From Cryobacterium mannosilyticum (lineage in GTDB: Bacteria > Actinomycetota > Actinomycetes > Actinomycetales > Microbacteriaceae), in the NCBI RefSeq assembly GCF_004402705.1, contig NZ_SOFM01000016.1:1-64000 (forward strand): a DNA stretch of 64,000 nucleotides, given 5' to 3'. The first letter of the stretch is position 1; every line of letters begins with the position of its first letter. The notes beneath the pieces were generated by a model. The model did no database searches. It was given only the letters and a program-made list of their open reading frames with translations, and was not told the origin of the DNA. This document shows, piece after piece, positions 1 through 7,782 of the stretch. Made by a program: the position numbers and the translations under genes.

Positions 1-83
1 TGCCTGTCTGAGTTGCTCTGCCGGTGAGTCCATGCCACGAAGATACCAAAACACGAACACAAATGTGAGCGTTTGTCACTACT

Positions 84-92
84 TGTGGATAA
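84..92 (-). promoter_or_regulatory. DnaA box (exact 9-mer)
   Basis: The + strand reads TGTGGATAA, the reverse complement of the DnaA box TTATCCACA. It lies in the gene-free left end. The neighbouring gene block is normally found close to oriC in actinobacteria, so a functional DnaA site is plausible. A single 9-mer can also occur by chance. Confidence 0.5.
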
Positions 93-152
93 CTTATTCG
101 AAGATTCATTCACGGGCCTCGACAGGCGCGACCAACAGCGGGTGATGACAAG

Positions 153-189
153 AGGAGGGGCCCGCATCCGATGGATGCGGGCCCCTCCT
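153..189 (-). terminator. Strong hairpin terminator
   Basis: A perfect 17-bp inverted repeat (153-169 with 173-189) has a 3-nt loop and lies just downstream of the stop of the minus-strand gene ending at 206. No good T-run follows on the minus strand. GC-rich hairpins without a long U-tract are usual in actinobacteria. Confidence 0.75.
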
Positions 190-205
190 GAAAAACCTCG
201 GAGGA

Positions 206-733
206 CTAGTCCTCGACGGAGGTGGCTGCTGCGGGCTCGTCTTCGGCGACCCAGAGCTCGTCGTCTGCGCGGAACGTCTGCCAGACGGCGTAGGCGACTC
301 CGAGAGCGGCTGCGAGGCCGACACCGATGGCGATGTAGCTGCCGGCGCTGAGGCCCTTCTTCTCGATGACGACGGGCTTCTGGAACCGCACCCGGTTGAT
401 CGCGGCGCGCACGCGCGCGTCACGCGCGACGTCGCCGACGCTCATCACGGTGCCGATCGCGGTGCCCAGGCCCGGGAGGACCTTTTCGACGACCTGATGG
501 CGCACGCCCTCTGCCAGTTCCTGCGTGGCGTGCACGCTGGGGCGGAGGATGTTCTCGTAGCTCTCGCGCACCCGCGGAACAACTTCCTCGCGGGTGAGCA
601 CCCCGGCCTGGCGGCCGGCCTCGCGCGCAATCGCGTTTGCGCGCTCAAGCACTTCCTGCTGGTGGTTCCACAATTCGTCTGCGCTCTTGCGCAGCCGTGT
701 CAGTTCCTTGCGGCGCTTGCGTGACAGGCTCAT
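206..733 (-). CDS. Conserved hypothetical single-pass membrane protein
   Basis: This 175-aa protein starts at an ATG preceded by a good ribosome site (GGAGGG). The first ~35 residues are strongly basic and helical (MSLSRKRRKE), and a long charged helical stretch follows. One hydrophobic segment lies at about residues 131-153 and the short tail is acidic (DDELWVAEDE). No catalytic motif is visible. Its place beside the cyclophilin gene suggests a lineage-conserved envelope or cell-cycle accessory protein, but I do not recognise a named family and assign no function. It is transcribed divergently from the cyclophilin gene across 127 bp. Confidence 0.8.
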   Translation of the reverse strand: MSLSRKRRKELTRLRKSADELWNHQQEVLERANAIAREAGRQAGVLTREEVVPRVRESYENILRPSVHATQELAEGVRHQVVEKVLPGLGTAIGTVMSVGDVARDARVRAAINRVRFQKPVVIEKKGLSAGSYIAIGVGLAAALGVAYAVWQTFRADDELWVAEDEPAAATSVED

Positions 734-860
734 CTGGACCCTCCATCGATGTCATGTGGCTAACTCCCTCCATCTTGCCACGCAATCGACTGGGAGGGCT
801 CTGGGTATCCCCTGTTGGGCAGTCAGATTGCGCCAATCCTGCTGTGCAAGAATTGTCTTC

Positions 861-1400
861 ATGTCAAAGCACACTGCCGTCGCCACGCTCAATACCACCC
901 TCGGGCCGATCAAGGTCAACCTCTTCGGCAATCACGCGCCGAAGACCGTCAAGAACTTCGTCGGTCTCGCGACCGGCGAGATCGAGTGGAAGCACCCCTC
1001 CACCGGTCAGGTTTCGAAGGCTCCCCTCTATGACGGGACCGTCTTCCACCGCATCATCAAGGACTTCATGATCCAGGCCGGCGACCCGCTCGGCCAGGGC
1101 ACCGGCGGACCGGGCTACCAGTTCGACGATGAAATCAGCCCCGACCTCGACTTCACCCAGCCCTACGTGCTCGCCATGGCGAACGCGGGCATCCAGGGTG
1201 GTCGTGGTACCAATGGTTCGCAGTTCTTCATCACCGTCGTTCCGACCACCTGGCTCCAGGGCAAGCACACCATCTTCGGCGCAGTCGAAGACGAGGCCTC
1301 CCGCGCGATCGTCGAGAAGCTGGCCACGGTTCCCACCGACGGCCGTGACCGTCCCCTCACCGAGGTTGTCATCGAGAGCGTCACCGTCGAGCAGGTTTAG
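861..1400 (+). CDS. ppiA: Cyclophilin-type peptidyl-prolyl cis-trans isomerase
   Basis: This 179-aa single-domain cyclophilin catalyses cis-trans isomerisation of X-Pro bonds and acts as a cytoplasmic folding helper, since no signal peptide is seen. Family motifs are present: FHRIIKDFMIQAGD with the catalytic Arg and the Phe/Met/Gln pocket, NGSQFFIT, and GKHTIFG near the C-terminus. I place the start at the ATG at 861 because the frame upstream encodes nothing cyclophilin-like and MSKHTAVATL matches the usual N-terminus. There is no clear Shine-Dalgarno. The rhomboid gene follows after 12 bp, probably in the same transcript. Confidence 0.95.
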   Translation: MSKHTAVATLNTTLGPIKVNLFGNHAPKTVKNFVGLATGEIEWKHPSTGQVSKAPLYDGTVFHRIIKDFMIQAGDPLGQGTGGPGYQFDDEISPDLDFTQPYVLAMANAGIQGGRGTNGSQFFITVVPTTWLQGKHTIFGAVEDEASRAIVEKLATVPTDGRDRPLTEVVIESVTVEQV

Positions 1401-1412
1401 GCTCCATCACCC

Positions 1413-2246
1413 ATGAGTGACCTGCCCGGTGCCGCCGCTAATTCCTGCTATCGGCATCCGGGCAGGCAGAGCTTCGTGCTCTGCCAACGCTGCGGCCGAA
1501 CCATCTGCCCCGAATGTCAGACCCAGGCGGCGGTCGGCGTCATCTGCCCCGAATGCATGAAGGAGCAGCGAAAGAACGCCCCCCGCACCAAACCGGCCGT
1601 GCTGACCCGGCTCGGCGGAGCGGGCAGCCCCACCGTCACGTACGGCATCATCGGAGTCACGTTCGCCGTCTACGTGCTTCAGTTCCTGCTTGGTGACCGG
1701 GTCACGAGCTTCCTGCTCTACGCCGGCGCCTACTCCTACCCGGCCAATTTCGAGCCGTGGCGGATGCTCACCACCGCCCTTGTGCACGGCTCGATCCTGC
1801 ACGTGGCCCTCAACATGTACACGCTGTGGATCTTCGGCCAGATCCTCGAGGGAATGCTCGGCCGTGGGCGCTACTTCGCTCTATACATCCTCAGCGGCCT
1901 GGCCGGCTCCCTGGGCGTGCTCTTCCTGGCCGACCCGGGCATACCGGTGGTTGGAGCCTCCGGGGCCATCTTCGGCCTGATGGGGGCGTTCCTCGTGATT
2001 CAGCGCCGACTGGGCGGCAATTCGACCCAGCTGCTGGTCCTGGTCGGCATCAACCTCGTAATCGGCTTCATCCCCGGGCTGGGCATCGCCTGGCAGGCGC
2101 ATGTCGGCGGTTTGATCGGCGGAGCCGTCATCGGCTTGATCTACGTGCAGACCCGGCGGATCAGGGACCAGCGGCTGCAAACCACGCTGATCGTCGCCTT
2201 CGGAGCCCTGCTCGTGGCCCTCAGCTTCGCCAAATTCCTGGCCTAG
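1413..2246 (+). CDS. Rhomboid-family intramembrane serine protease with N-terminal zinc finger
   Basis: This 277-aa polytopic membrane protein cleaves substrates within the membrane through a Ser-His dyad. The first ~50 residues carry a B-box-like zinc finger (C12, H15, C24, C27, C32, C35, C45, C48). The rhomboid domain follows: HGSILHVALNMYTLWIFG with the oxyanion-side Asn, nucleophile S183 in GASGAIFG, and H230 in HVGGLIGG. About six or seven hydrophobic segments span residues 75-277. The zinc-finger/rhomboid arrangement next to ppiA and crgA is common in actinobacteria. The substrate is unknown. Confidence 0.93.
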   Translation: MSDLPGAAANSCYRHPGRQSFVLCQRCGRTICPECQTQAAVGVICPECMKEQRKNAPRTKPAVLTRLGGAGSPTVTYGIIGVTFAVYVLQFLLGDRVTSFLLYAGAYSYPANFEPWRMLTTALVHGSILHVALNMYTLWIFGQILEGMLGRGRYFALYILSGLAGSLGVLFLADPGIPVVGASGAIFGLMGAFLVIQRRLGGNSTQLLVLVGINLVIGFIPGLGIAWQAHVGGLIGGAVIGLIYVQTRRIRDQRLQTTLIVAFGALLVALSFAKFLA

Positions 2247-2261
2247 GTGCCGATTCCGAAG

Positions 2262-2270
2262 TTATCCACA
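2262..2270 (+). promoter_or_regulatory. DnaA box (exact 9-mer)
   Basis: TTATCCACA is an exact DnaA-box consensus in the 81-bp space between the convergent rhomboid and crgA genes. Together with the site at 84-92, it fits a location near the chromosomal origin. Confidence 0.5.
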
Positions 2271-2289
2271 GGTGTTTCCACATGGGGAT

Positions 2290-2307
2290 AATTACACCGG
2301 TGTAATT
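2290..2307. repeat. 18-bp perfect palindrome AATTACACCGGTGTAATT
   Basis: A perfect 18-bp palindrome lies between two convergent genes, immediately after the DnaA box. It looks like a homodimer binding site but sits at gene ends rather than in a promoter. Its role is unknown. Confidence 0.55.
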
Positions 2308-2308
2308 G

Positions 2309-2327
2309 CCACCCCTGAAGGGGGTGG
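2309..2327. terminator. Bidirectional hairpin between rhomboid and crgA
   Basis: CCACCCC pairs with GGGGTGG around a 5-nt loop, directly abutting the crgA stop codon at 2328. It is a likely shared terminator for the two convergent genes. Confidence 0.5.
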
Positions 2328-2573
2328 TCAGCGCCAGCGGGTCGTCATCAGGAAGCCGACGAAGGCGACCCCGAAGCCGACCAGAATGTTCCACGAACCG
2401 AGCGAGGCGACCGGAAGGGTGCCCTGGCTCACGTAGAACACGATGATCCAGGCCAGCCCGATCAGCATGAAGCCGAACATGACCGGTTTGAACCATACGG
2501 CGTTGGGAGCTTCCTCGCCAGAGCGAACGACCTCGGTGCGGGCGGGCTTGGTGCGGGGATTCGTGCGTGCCAT
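2328..2573 (-). CDS. crgA: Cell division protein CrgA
   Basis: This 81-aa protein has two transmembrane segments (about residues 32-51 and 61-80) and a basic N-terminus. It ends in the family-typical TRWR. CrgA is an actinobacterial divisome component that interacts with FtsZ, FtsI/PBP and CwsA at the septum. Its size, two-helix layout and location beside the pknB/pbpA/rodA block all match. A TAGAAT hexamer lies 7 nt upstream of the ATG, suggesting a leaderless transcript. Confidence 0.93.
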   Translation of the reverse strand: MARTNPRTKPARTEVVRSGEEAPNAVWFKPVMFGFMLIGLAWIIVFYVSQGTLPVASLGSWNILVGFGVAFVGFLMTTRWR

Positions 2574-2580
2574 GCCTGCG

Positions 2581-2586
2581 ATTCTA
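2581..2586 (-). promoter_or_regulatory. Putative -10 of crgA (leaderless)
   Basis: On the minus strand TAGAAT followed by CG sits 7 nt before the crgA ATG, the spacing expected for a leaderless transcript. No convincing -35 is seen. Confidence 0.4.
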
Positions 2587-2643
2587 GCCTGTATGCCCGA
2601 TTCCGCCTGCAGGCGGTCCGTCGGCGGCCTGCCGCGCGCCGAT

Positions 2644-2649
2644 TAGAAT
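2644..2649 (+). promoter_or_regulatory. Putative -10 of the sortase gene (leaderless)
   Basis: TAGAAT followed by CG lies 7 nt before the sortase ATG, mirroring the crgA promoter on the other strand. No convincing -35 is seen. Confidence 0.4.
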
Positions 2650-2656
2650 CGAGACC

Positions 2657-3466
2657 ATGCGCGACCGAGCCGATCTGCCCGCCACGGAGGAGACCCGCCG
2701 CGGGCGCCGGCGCCCCCGCCCGCGCGGCCGGACCGGCGTCGCCGGGGTCCTCGGGGAGTTGCTCATCACGGCGGGCGTCCTGGTGCTTCTGTTCCTCGGC
2801 TGGCAGCTGTGGTGGAACGACGCCGTCATGGCCGGGTCGCAATCAAGCGCCGCGGCGGAGATCAGCCGCACCTGGATCGAACAGGATCGCCTCGCCCGGG
2901 GCCACACGGCCGTGCCGACGCCGGAGCCGACCGGCTACGGCGTTCCGGTGGTGGCAGCGGCGCCGGGACCCGCTGATGCCTTCGCCGTGCTCTACGTCCC
3001 GCGTTTCGGCGCCGACTACCACCGTTCGATCGCCGAGGGGATCGGGCTGGACGTGCTCAACAGTCCGCAGCTCGGAATCGGGCACTACCCGGGCACCCAG
3101 ATGCCCGGTGAGGTGGGCAACTTCGCCGTCGCCGCGCACCGGAGCGCCAACGGCGGCGGCATGCACCTGATCCATCAGTTGCAGCTCGGCGATCCCATCT
3201 ATGTGCAGACCAGCGACGGTTTCTACACCTACCGATTCCGCGACCTCGAATACGTCTCCCCGGCCACCGTCGAGGTTCTCGACCCTGTGCCGCACCGCCC
3301 GGAGGCGCCCGCCGTGGACCGCATCATCACTCTGACGAGCTGCAACCCGTTCTACTCCACCGCCGAGCGCATCATCGCCTACGGCGTGTTCGAGTCCTGG
3401 CAGCCCACCTCGGCCGGCGCACCGGCCGAACTCGCCACCATCATCGCCGCCCAGGCACAGGGTTAG
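2657..3466 (+). CDS. srtE: Class E sortase
   Basis: This 269-aa membrane-anchored transpeptidase attaches secreted proteins to peptidoglycan. A basic N-terminus (~25 residues) and one transmembrane helix (about 32-53) precede the sortase domain (about 110-245). The catalytic triad is visible: H161 in AAHRS, C229 in TLTSCNP and R238 in AERII. TLTSC is typical of class E enzymes, which in actinobacteria favour LAXTG-type signals (family knowledge). A TAGAAT hexamer 7 nt upstream suggests a leaderless start. It heads a short operon with a micro-protein and the amidotransferase. Confidence 0.93.
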   Translation: MRDRADLPATEETRRGRRRPRPRGRTGVAGVLGELLITAGVLVLLFLGWQLWWNDAVMAGSQSSAAAEISRTWIEQDRLARGHTAVPTPEPTGYGVPVVAAAPGPADAFAVLYVPRFGADYHRSIAEGIGLDVLNSPQLGIGHYPGTQMPGEVGNFAVAAHRSANGGGMHLIHQLQLGDPIYVQTSDGFYTYRFRDLEYVSPATVEVLDPVPHRPEAPAVDRIITLTSCNPFYSTAERIIAYGVFESWQPTSAGAPAELATIIAAQAQG

Positions 3467-3474
3467 GAGACACC

Positions 3475-3636
3475 GTGTACGCAGCGCTCTGGCGGGTTCT
3501 CCCCGGTCCGGTCTGGCTTCGCATCCTGTTCGTGCTCGTCCTGCTGGCCGGCGTGCTCGTCATTCTTTCCACCTGGGTGTTCCCGTGGGTGGACTCGATC
3601 GTCAACAACCAGGAAGCCACGGTGGGAAGCCCATGA
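3475..3636 (+). CDS. Small single-pass membrane protein between sortase and amidotransferase genes
   Basis: This is a 53-aa open frame from a GTG (AGGAGA ribosome site 5 nt upstream) to a TGA that overlaps the next ATG as ATGA. It reads MYAALWRVLPGP, then a hydrophobic helix (about residues 14-38), then a short charged tail. The tight spacing on both sides (8-nt gap, 4-nt overlap) and clean ribosome site support translation. I recall similar short membrane proteins between sortase and trpG/pabA genes in related actinobacteria, but know of no assigned function. Confidence 0.75.
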   Translation: MYAALWRVLPGPVWLRILFVLVLLAGVLVILSTWVFPWVDSIVNNQEATVGSP

Positions 3637-4271
3637 CCCGCATACTCGTCATCGACAACTACGACAGTTTTGTCTACACCCTCAACGGGTACCTGCTGGA
3701 GTTGGGAGCCGAGACGGTGGTCCTGCGCAACGACGCGTTCGCGGGTGCGGACGCCGCCTCCCGGATCGCCGAATTCGACGGTGTGCTGCTGTCGCCAGGC
3801 CCGGGCAAGCCGGCGGACGCCGGAGTTTCGATCCCGATCGTGCGGGCGGCGCTGGAGTCCGGACTGCCCCTGTTCGGCGTCTGCCTCGGCCACCAGGCCA
3901 TCGCGGAGGCCTTCGGTGCCACCGTGACCAACGCCGACGAGCTGATGCACGGTAAGACGAGCCTGATCACCCACGACGACAGCGCCTTCTACGAGGGCGT
4001 GCCCCAGCCGTTCACGGCCACCCGGTATCACTCTCTTGCCGTGGTCGACTCGACCGTACCGGACGACCTCGTCGTGTCGTCACGCACCCAGGGCGGCGTG
4101 ATCATGGGACTCCGGCACGTCTCCGCGCCCATCCTCGGCGTACAGTTCCACCCGGAGTCGGTGCTGACCGAGGGTGGCTACCGGATGCTCGGCAACTGGC
4201 TGGCACTGGCCGGCCTGCCGGAGGCCAGGGAGACCGCGAAGGGTCTCACGCCCATGCTCAAGCTGAACTGA
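3633..4271 (+). CDS. pabA: Glutamine amidotransferase of anthranilate/aminodeoxychorismate synthase, component II
   Basis: This 212-aa class I glutamine amidotransferase hydrolyses glutamine and passes ammonia to a chorismate-using partner. C84 is the nucleophile in GVCLGHQAI, and H173 and E175 lie in VQFHPESV. The N-terminus MTRILVIDNYDSFVY matches TrpG/PabA. I chose the ATG at 3633 because it fits this N-terminus and is coupled (ATGA) to the upstream micro-protein. The partner component I is not in the window, so trpG versus pabA cannot be settled. Its position beside pknB is standard in actinobacteria. Confidence 0.92.
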   Translation: MTRILVIDNYDSFVYTLNGYLLELGAETVVLRNDAFAGADAASRIAEFDGVLLSPGPGKPADAGVSIPIVRAALESGLPLFGVCLGHQAIAEAFGATVTNADELMHGKTSLITHDDSAFYEGVPQPFTATRYHSLAVVDSTVPDDLVVSSRTQGGVIMGLRHVSAPILGVQFHPESVLTEGGYRMLGNWLALAGLPEARETAKGLTPMLKLN

Positions 4272-4308
4272 CCGCTCAGCCGGTGGCCGGCCTGATGCGG
4301 AGGTCCGT

Positions 4309-6006
4309 TCAGCCGGAGCAGTAGGTCAGCGCAACCTCGGACTTCTGCGGAACGTCGCCGGGCGGCAAGGACTGCTTGGTCACGGGCGATCCAGGCTTCG
4401 AGGGGCAGCCGGGATCCGGGGTGGGCATCGGCACCAGCTGGACCTCCGCGCCGCCGAGCAGGTCGCTGGCTGCAACCAGGGACTGATCCACCAGGTCGGG
4501 CAGGGTGACGAGTCCGCTCGACACGATGAAGTTGACGGTGACGCCGGTCTTCTCCGCGCTCAGGGCCGGCGGGTCGGTGCTGAGAACCAGGTTCGCGCCG
4601 ATGCTCGGGGAGTTCTCCTGGGTGACCGAACCTGGAACCAGGCCGAGGGCGGTGATGGCCGCCTGGGCATCCGCGATCGGCATGTTGGCGACATCCGGCA
4701 CTTCGACCGGCTGGGCGCCCGTGGAGACGTAGACCTTGATCACGTCGGTCGGCTGGGCGATGGTGCCCGCCGGCGGGTCGGTGCGAGTGACCCGGTCCTT
4801 GGGGACCGTGGCGCTGGGCTCCTGGGCCATCGTCGCCGCGAGGTCGAGGTCGAGCAACTCGTTCTGGGCCTTGTCGTAGGTCTGCCCGGTGAGCGAGGGC
4901 ACCTTGCGCGAGTTGTCGGGCAGGTCGCTGCTGGGAGTGAGGCTGAACGCCCAGATCATGACCGAGATGACGATGACGATGACGCTCAGGATGCCGGCCC
5001 ACACCCAGATGACCGGGGGGCGGCGCTGGGTGCGCACCATGGTCTCGTCCTCGGAGAGCTGCTTGAGAGCGAGCTCGGAGCCGGACGCTGACGTCGGCGG
5101 CGCCCCGAACAGTCCGGCCCCGGACTCATCGAGGGTGCGGCGCACGGGAATCTGGCCGGAGCCGGCGGTCTCGACGTCGTTGCGGAATTCCACCGCGCTC
5201 TGGTACCGGGCGAACCGGTCCTTGGCCAGGGCGTGGAGCACGACCGTGTCGAGCGCCGGCGACACCTTGGCGTTGATCGAGCTGGGCTTGACCGGAGTTT
5301 CGCTCACGTGCTGGTACGCGACGGCGACGGGGCTGTCACCGCGGAACGGAGCGCGCCCGGCGAGCATCTCGAAGAGGACAACGCCGGTGGAGTACAGGTC
5401 GGTGCGGGCATCCACCGACTCTCCCTTGGCCTGCTCGGGAGAGAAATACGATGCGGTTCCGAGGATGGCGGTCGTCTGCGCGACCGTCGTCGACGAGTCG
5501 GAGATGGCGCGGGCGATGCCGAAGTCCATCACCTTGACCTGCCCGGTCTTGGTGATCATGATGTTGCCTGGCTTGATGTCGCGGTGCACGACGCCGGCCC
5601 GGTGGGAGTACTCGAGTGCGGTCAGGACACCGTCGATGATGCGAACGGCCTCCGCCGGGGCGAGCGGACCCTCGCGGATGATGTCCTTGAGCAGGCGGCC
5701 GTCGACGTATTCCATGACGATGAACGGGATCTGCGTTTCGCTGCCGCTCGAGTCGACGACCGTTTCTTCGCCGGCGTCGAAGACGCGCACGATGGTCGGG
5801 TGCGCCATCCGGGCGGCGGCCTGCGCCTCCTGGCGGAAACGGGTGCGGAACGCCGGGTCGGCGGCCAGCGACGATTTGAGCAGCTTGACGGCCACGGTGC
5901 GGCCGAGCCGGGAGTCGGTGCCGATGTGGACATCGGCCATGCCGCCACGCCCGATGAGTGCGCCCACGCGGTATCGACCAGCGAGCAGACGGCCTTCATC
6001 AGTCAA
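4309..6006 (-). CDS. pknB: Ser/Thr protein kinase with three PASTA repeats (PknB)
   Basis: This 565-aa receptor kinase has an intracellular catalytic domain (about 10-275): GRGGMADVH loop, Lys41, catalytic D143 in HRDIKPGN, and DFG at 161. The activation loop is rich in Thr/Ser. One transmembrane helix lies at about 333-355. Three extracellular PASTA modules follow (about 367-430, 432-497, 498-565), which in this family bind muropeptides/lipid II. The last module has two cysteines that may form a disulfide. PknB controls peptidoglycan synthesis and division. It is the last gene of the minus-strand block that starts at fhaA. Confidence 0.96.
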   Translation of the reverse strand: MTDEGRLLAGRYRVGALIGRGGMADVHIGTDSRLGRTVAVKLLKSSLAADPAFRTRFRQEAQAAARMAHPTIVRVFDAGEETVVDSSGSETQIPFIVMEYVDGRLLKDIIREGPLAPAEAVRIIDGVLTALEYSHRAGVVHRDIKPGNIMITKTGQVKVMDFGIARAISDSSTTVAQTTAILGTASYFSPEQAKGESVDARTDLYSTGVVLFEMLAGRAPFRGDSPVAVAYQHVSETPVKPSSINAKVSPALDTVVLHALAKDRFARYQSAVEFRNDVETAGSGQIPVRRTLDESGAGLFGAPPTSASGSELALKQLSEDETMVRTQRRPPVIWVWAGILSVIVIVISVMIWAFSLTPSSDLPDNSRKVPSLTGQTYDKAQNELLDLDLAATMAQEPSATVPKDRVTRTDPPAGTIAQPTDVIKVYVSTGAQPVEVPDVANMPIADAQAAITALGLVPGSVTQENSPSIGANLVLSTDPPALSAEKTGVTVNFIVSSGLVTLPDLVDQSLVAASDLLGGAEVQLVPMPTPDPGCPSKPGSPVTKQSLPPGDVPQKSEVALTYCSG

Positions 6007-6081
6007 AGCATTACTCCCAGTTCGCGGACACAGATCCCAGCTACTTTACCGGAACACTCCCGGCACCGATGACGGCACCGA

Positions 6082-7782
6082 TTACGGCACCGCGGTGACG
6101 GTGACGGCGGTCGACGACGGGGAGTACGGCGACGGGGTCCCTCCGCAGAGGTACCGGAACTTGACCGTGAACGTTCCGGATTCCGGACCGGTGGTCACTG
6201 TCGCCGTGGTCGCGTCCGGCCCGACGGCGGCGGGCGAGACGGCACCCTGGCCCTCCGCCAGCACTTCGTAGCCGGACAGGGCCTGCCCGCTCGGGCAGGA
6301 CTGCGCGGTCCAGGTGACGGTCACGGGCTTGTTCTGAGCCGTGGCCGCTGGGGTTGCCGTGGGCGCCGTGGTGGGGGCGTCCGGGGTCACGGCGGGCGCA
6401 TAGACCTTGACCGTGATCTTCTCGCCCTTGCGCACCGGCCCGGTGGGGTTCACCGAGTAGACGGTGTCTGCGACCTCTTCGGGCTTGGTGGAGGCGTTGC
6501 CCGTCTGCACATCCACGACGAAGCCCAGCCCGGCGAGCTTGTCGCGGGCCTCCGTGCTCGTCAGCCCGGCGTAGTCGGCCAGGGTCACCTCGACCGTGTT
6601 ACTGGTCGGGGTGGGCGTTGGAGTGGGCGTGGGCGTGGCGGTTGCCTTGGGCGTCGCCTTCGGCGTCGAGGACGCCGAGGTGGTCGCCGCGGGGGTGGCG
6701 CCCTGCTGGGTGAAGAGGGCGATCAGGGTTCCGGTGAGCACGATGGCGAGCAGGGCGATCAATGCGATCAGCGGCCAGGTCCACGGGCTGCGCTTTTTCG
6801 TGGCTGCCGCGGCGGCGGCCGCTGTCGAGGCGCGCGTGGCCGGAGTCCCGGTGGGCAGCACCGTCGTCGCGGCCATGGCGCCGGCACCGGGCATGAGCAT
6901 CGTCGCGGCGGTCGGTGTGACCCCGTTCATGATGGCGGGCACGGATGCCGCCGCTGCGGCGATGTCCCCGCGGCGCAGGGCTGCCGCGGCGCGGGAGAGG
7001 TGCGCGGCCGAGGCCGGGCGGTCGGCGGGGTTCTTGGCCAGGCAGGAGATGACCAGGTTGCGCACCGGTTCTGACACCGTCTCGGGCAGGTCAGGCGCGG
7101 TCTCGTTGATCTGGGCCATCGCGATGGCGACCTGGGACTCGCCCGTGAACGGACGGCGGCCGGCGAGGCTCTCGTACGCGACGATTCCGAGTGAGTAGAT
7201 GTCGGTGGTGGGCGAGGCGGAGCGGCCGCTCGCCTGTTCGGGCGAGAGGTACTGCACGGTGCCCATGACCTGGCCGGTCGCGGTGAGCGGGACCTGGTCG
7301 GCGATGCGGGCGATTCCGAAGTCGGTGATCTTGACCCGGCCGTCGGGAGTGATCAGCAGGTTGCCCGGCTTGATGTCGCGGTGCACCAGTCCGGCGGCGT
7401 GCGCGGCGTGCAGCGCGGCTGCGGTCTGGGAAACGATGTCGAGCACCTTGTCGGTGGGCAGGACATGTTCGCGTTCGAGGATGGTCGACAGCGCCTCGCC
7501 CGGAACCAGCTCCATGACGAGGAACGCGCTGCCGTCTTCTTCTCCGTAGTCGAAGACGTTGGCGATGCCCTCGTGGTTGACGAGGGCGGCGTGGCGGGCC
7601 TCGGCGCGGAAACGCTCGAGGAAGCCCGGGTCACCCAGGTATTCGTCCTTGAGGATCTTGATGGCGACGGTGCGGCCGATCACGAGGTCGACGGACTGCC
7701 ACACCTCTCCCATACCGCCGATGGCGATCCGGGATTGCAGTTCGTATCGTCCCCCGAAGGTGAGCCCTGCTGTGGGTCTCAT
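6082..7782 (-). CDS. pknA: Ser/Thr protein kinase PknA-like, with one PASTA and a C-terminal beta-sandwich-like tail
   Basis: This 566-aa receptor kinase has catalytic motifs AIGGMGEVW, K42, HRDIKPGN and DFGIARI. An Ala/Thr-rich linker leads to one transmembrane helix (about 335-357). Outside the cell there is a Thr/Pro-rich stretch with TP repeats, one PASTA domain (about 398-465), a second Thr/Pro linker, and an ~85-residue C-terminal domain with two cysteines that resembles FN3/Ig folds (inference). M. tuberculosis PknA lacks such extracellular domains, so this is an elaborated version. The start overlaps the pbpA stop as ATGA. Confidence 0.93.
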   Translation of the reverse strand: MRPTAGLTFGGRYELQSRIAIGGMGEVWQSVDLVIGRTVAIKILKDEYLGDPGFLERFRAEARHAALVNHEGIANVFDYGEEDGSAFLVMELVPGEALSTILEREHVLPTDKVLDIVSQTAAALHAAHAAGLVHRDIKPGNLLITPDGRVKITDFGIARIADQVPLTATGQVMGTVQYLSPEQASGRSASPTTDIYSLGIVAYESLAGRRPFTGESQVAIAMAQINETAPDLPETVSEPVRNLVISCLAKNPADRPASAAHLSRAAAALRRGDIAAAAASVPAIMNGVTPTAATMLMPGAGAMAATTVLPTGTPATRASTAAAAAAATKKRSPWTWPLIALIALLAIVLTGTLIALFTQQGATPAATTSASSTPKATPKATATPTPTPTPTPTSNTVEVTLADYAGLTSTEARDKLAGLGFVVDVQTGNASTKPEEVADTVYSVNPTGPVRKGEKITVKVYAPAVTPDAPTTAPTATPAATAQNKPVTVTWTAQSCPSGQALSGYEVLAEGQGAVSPAAVGPDATTATVTTGPESGTFTVKFRYLCGGTPSPYSPSSTAVTVTAVP

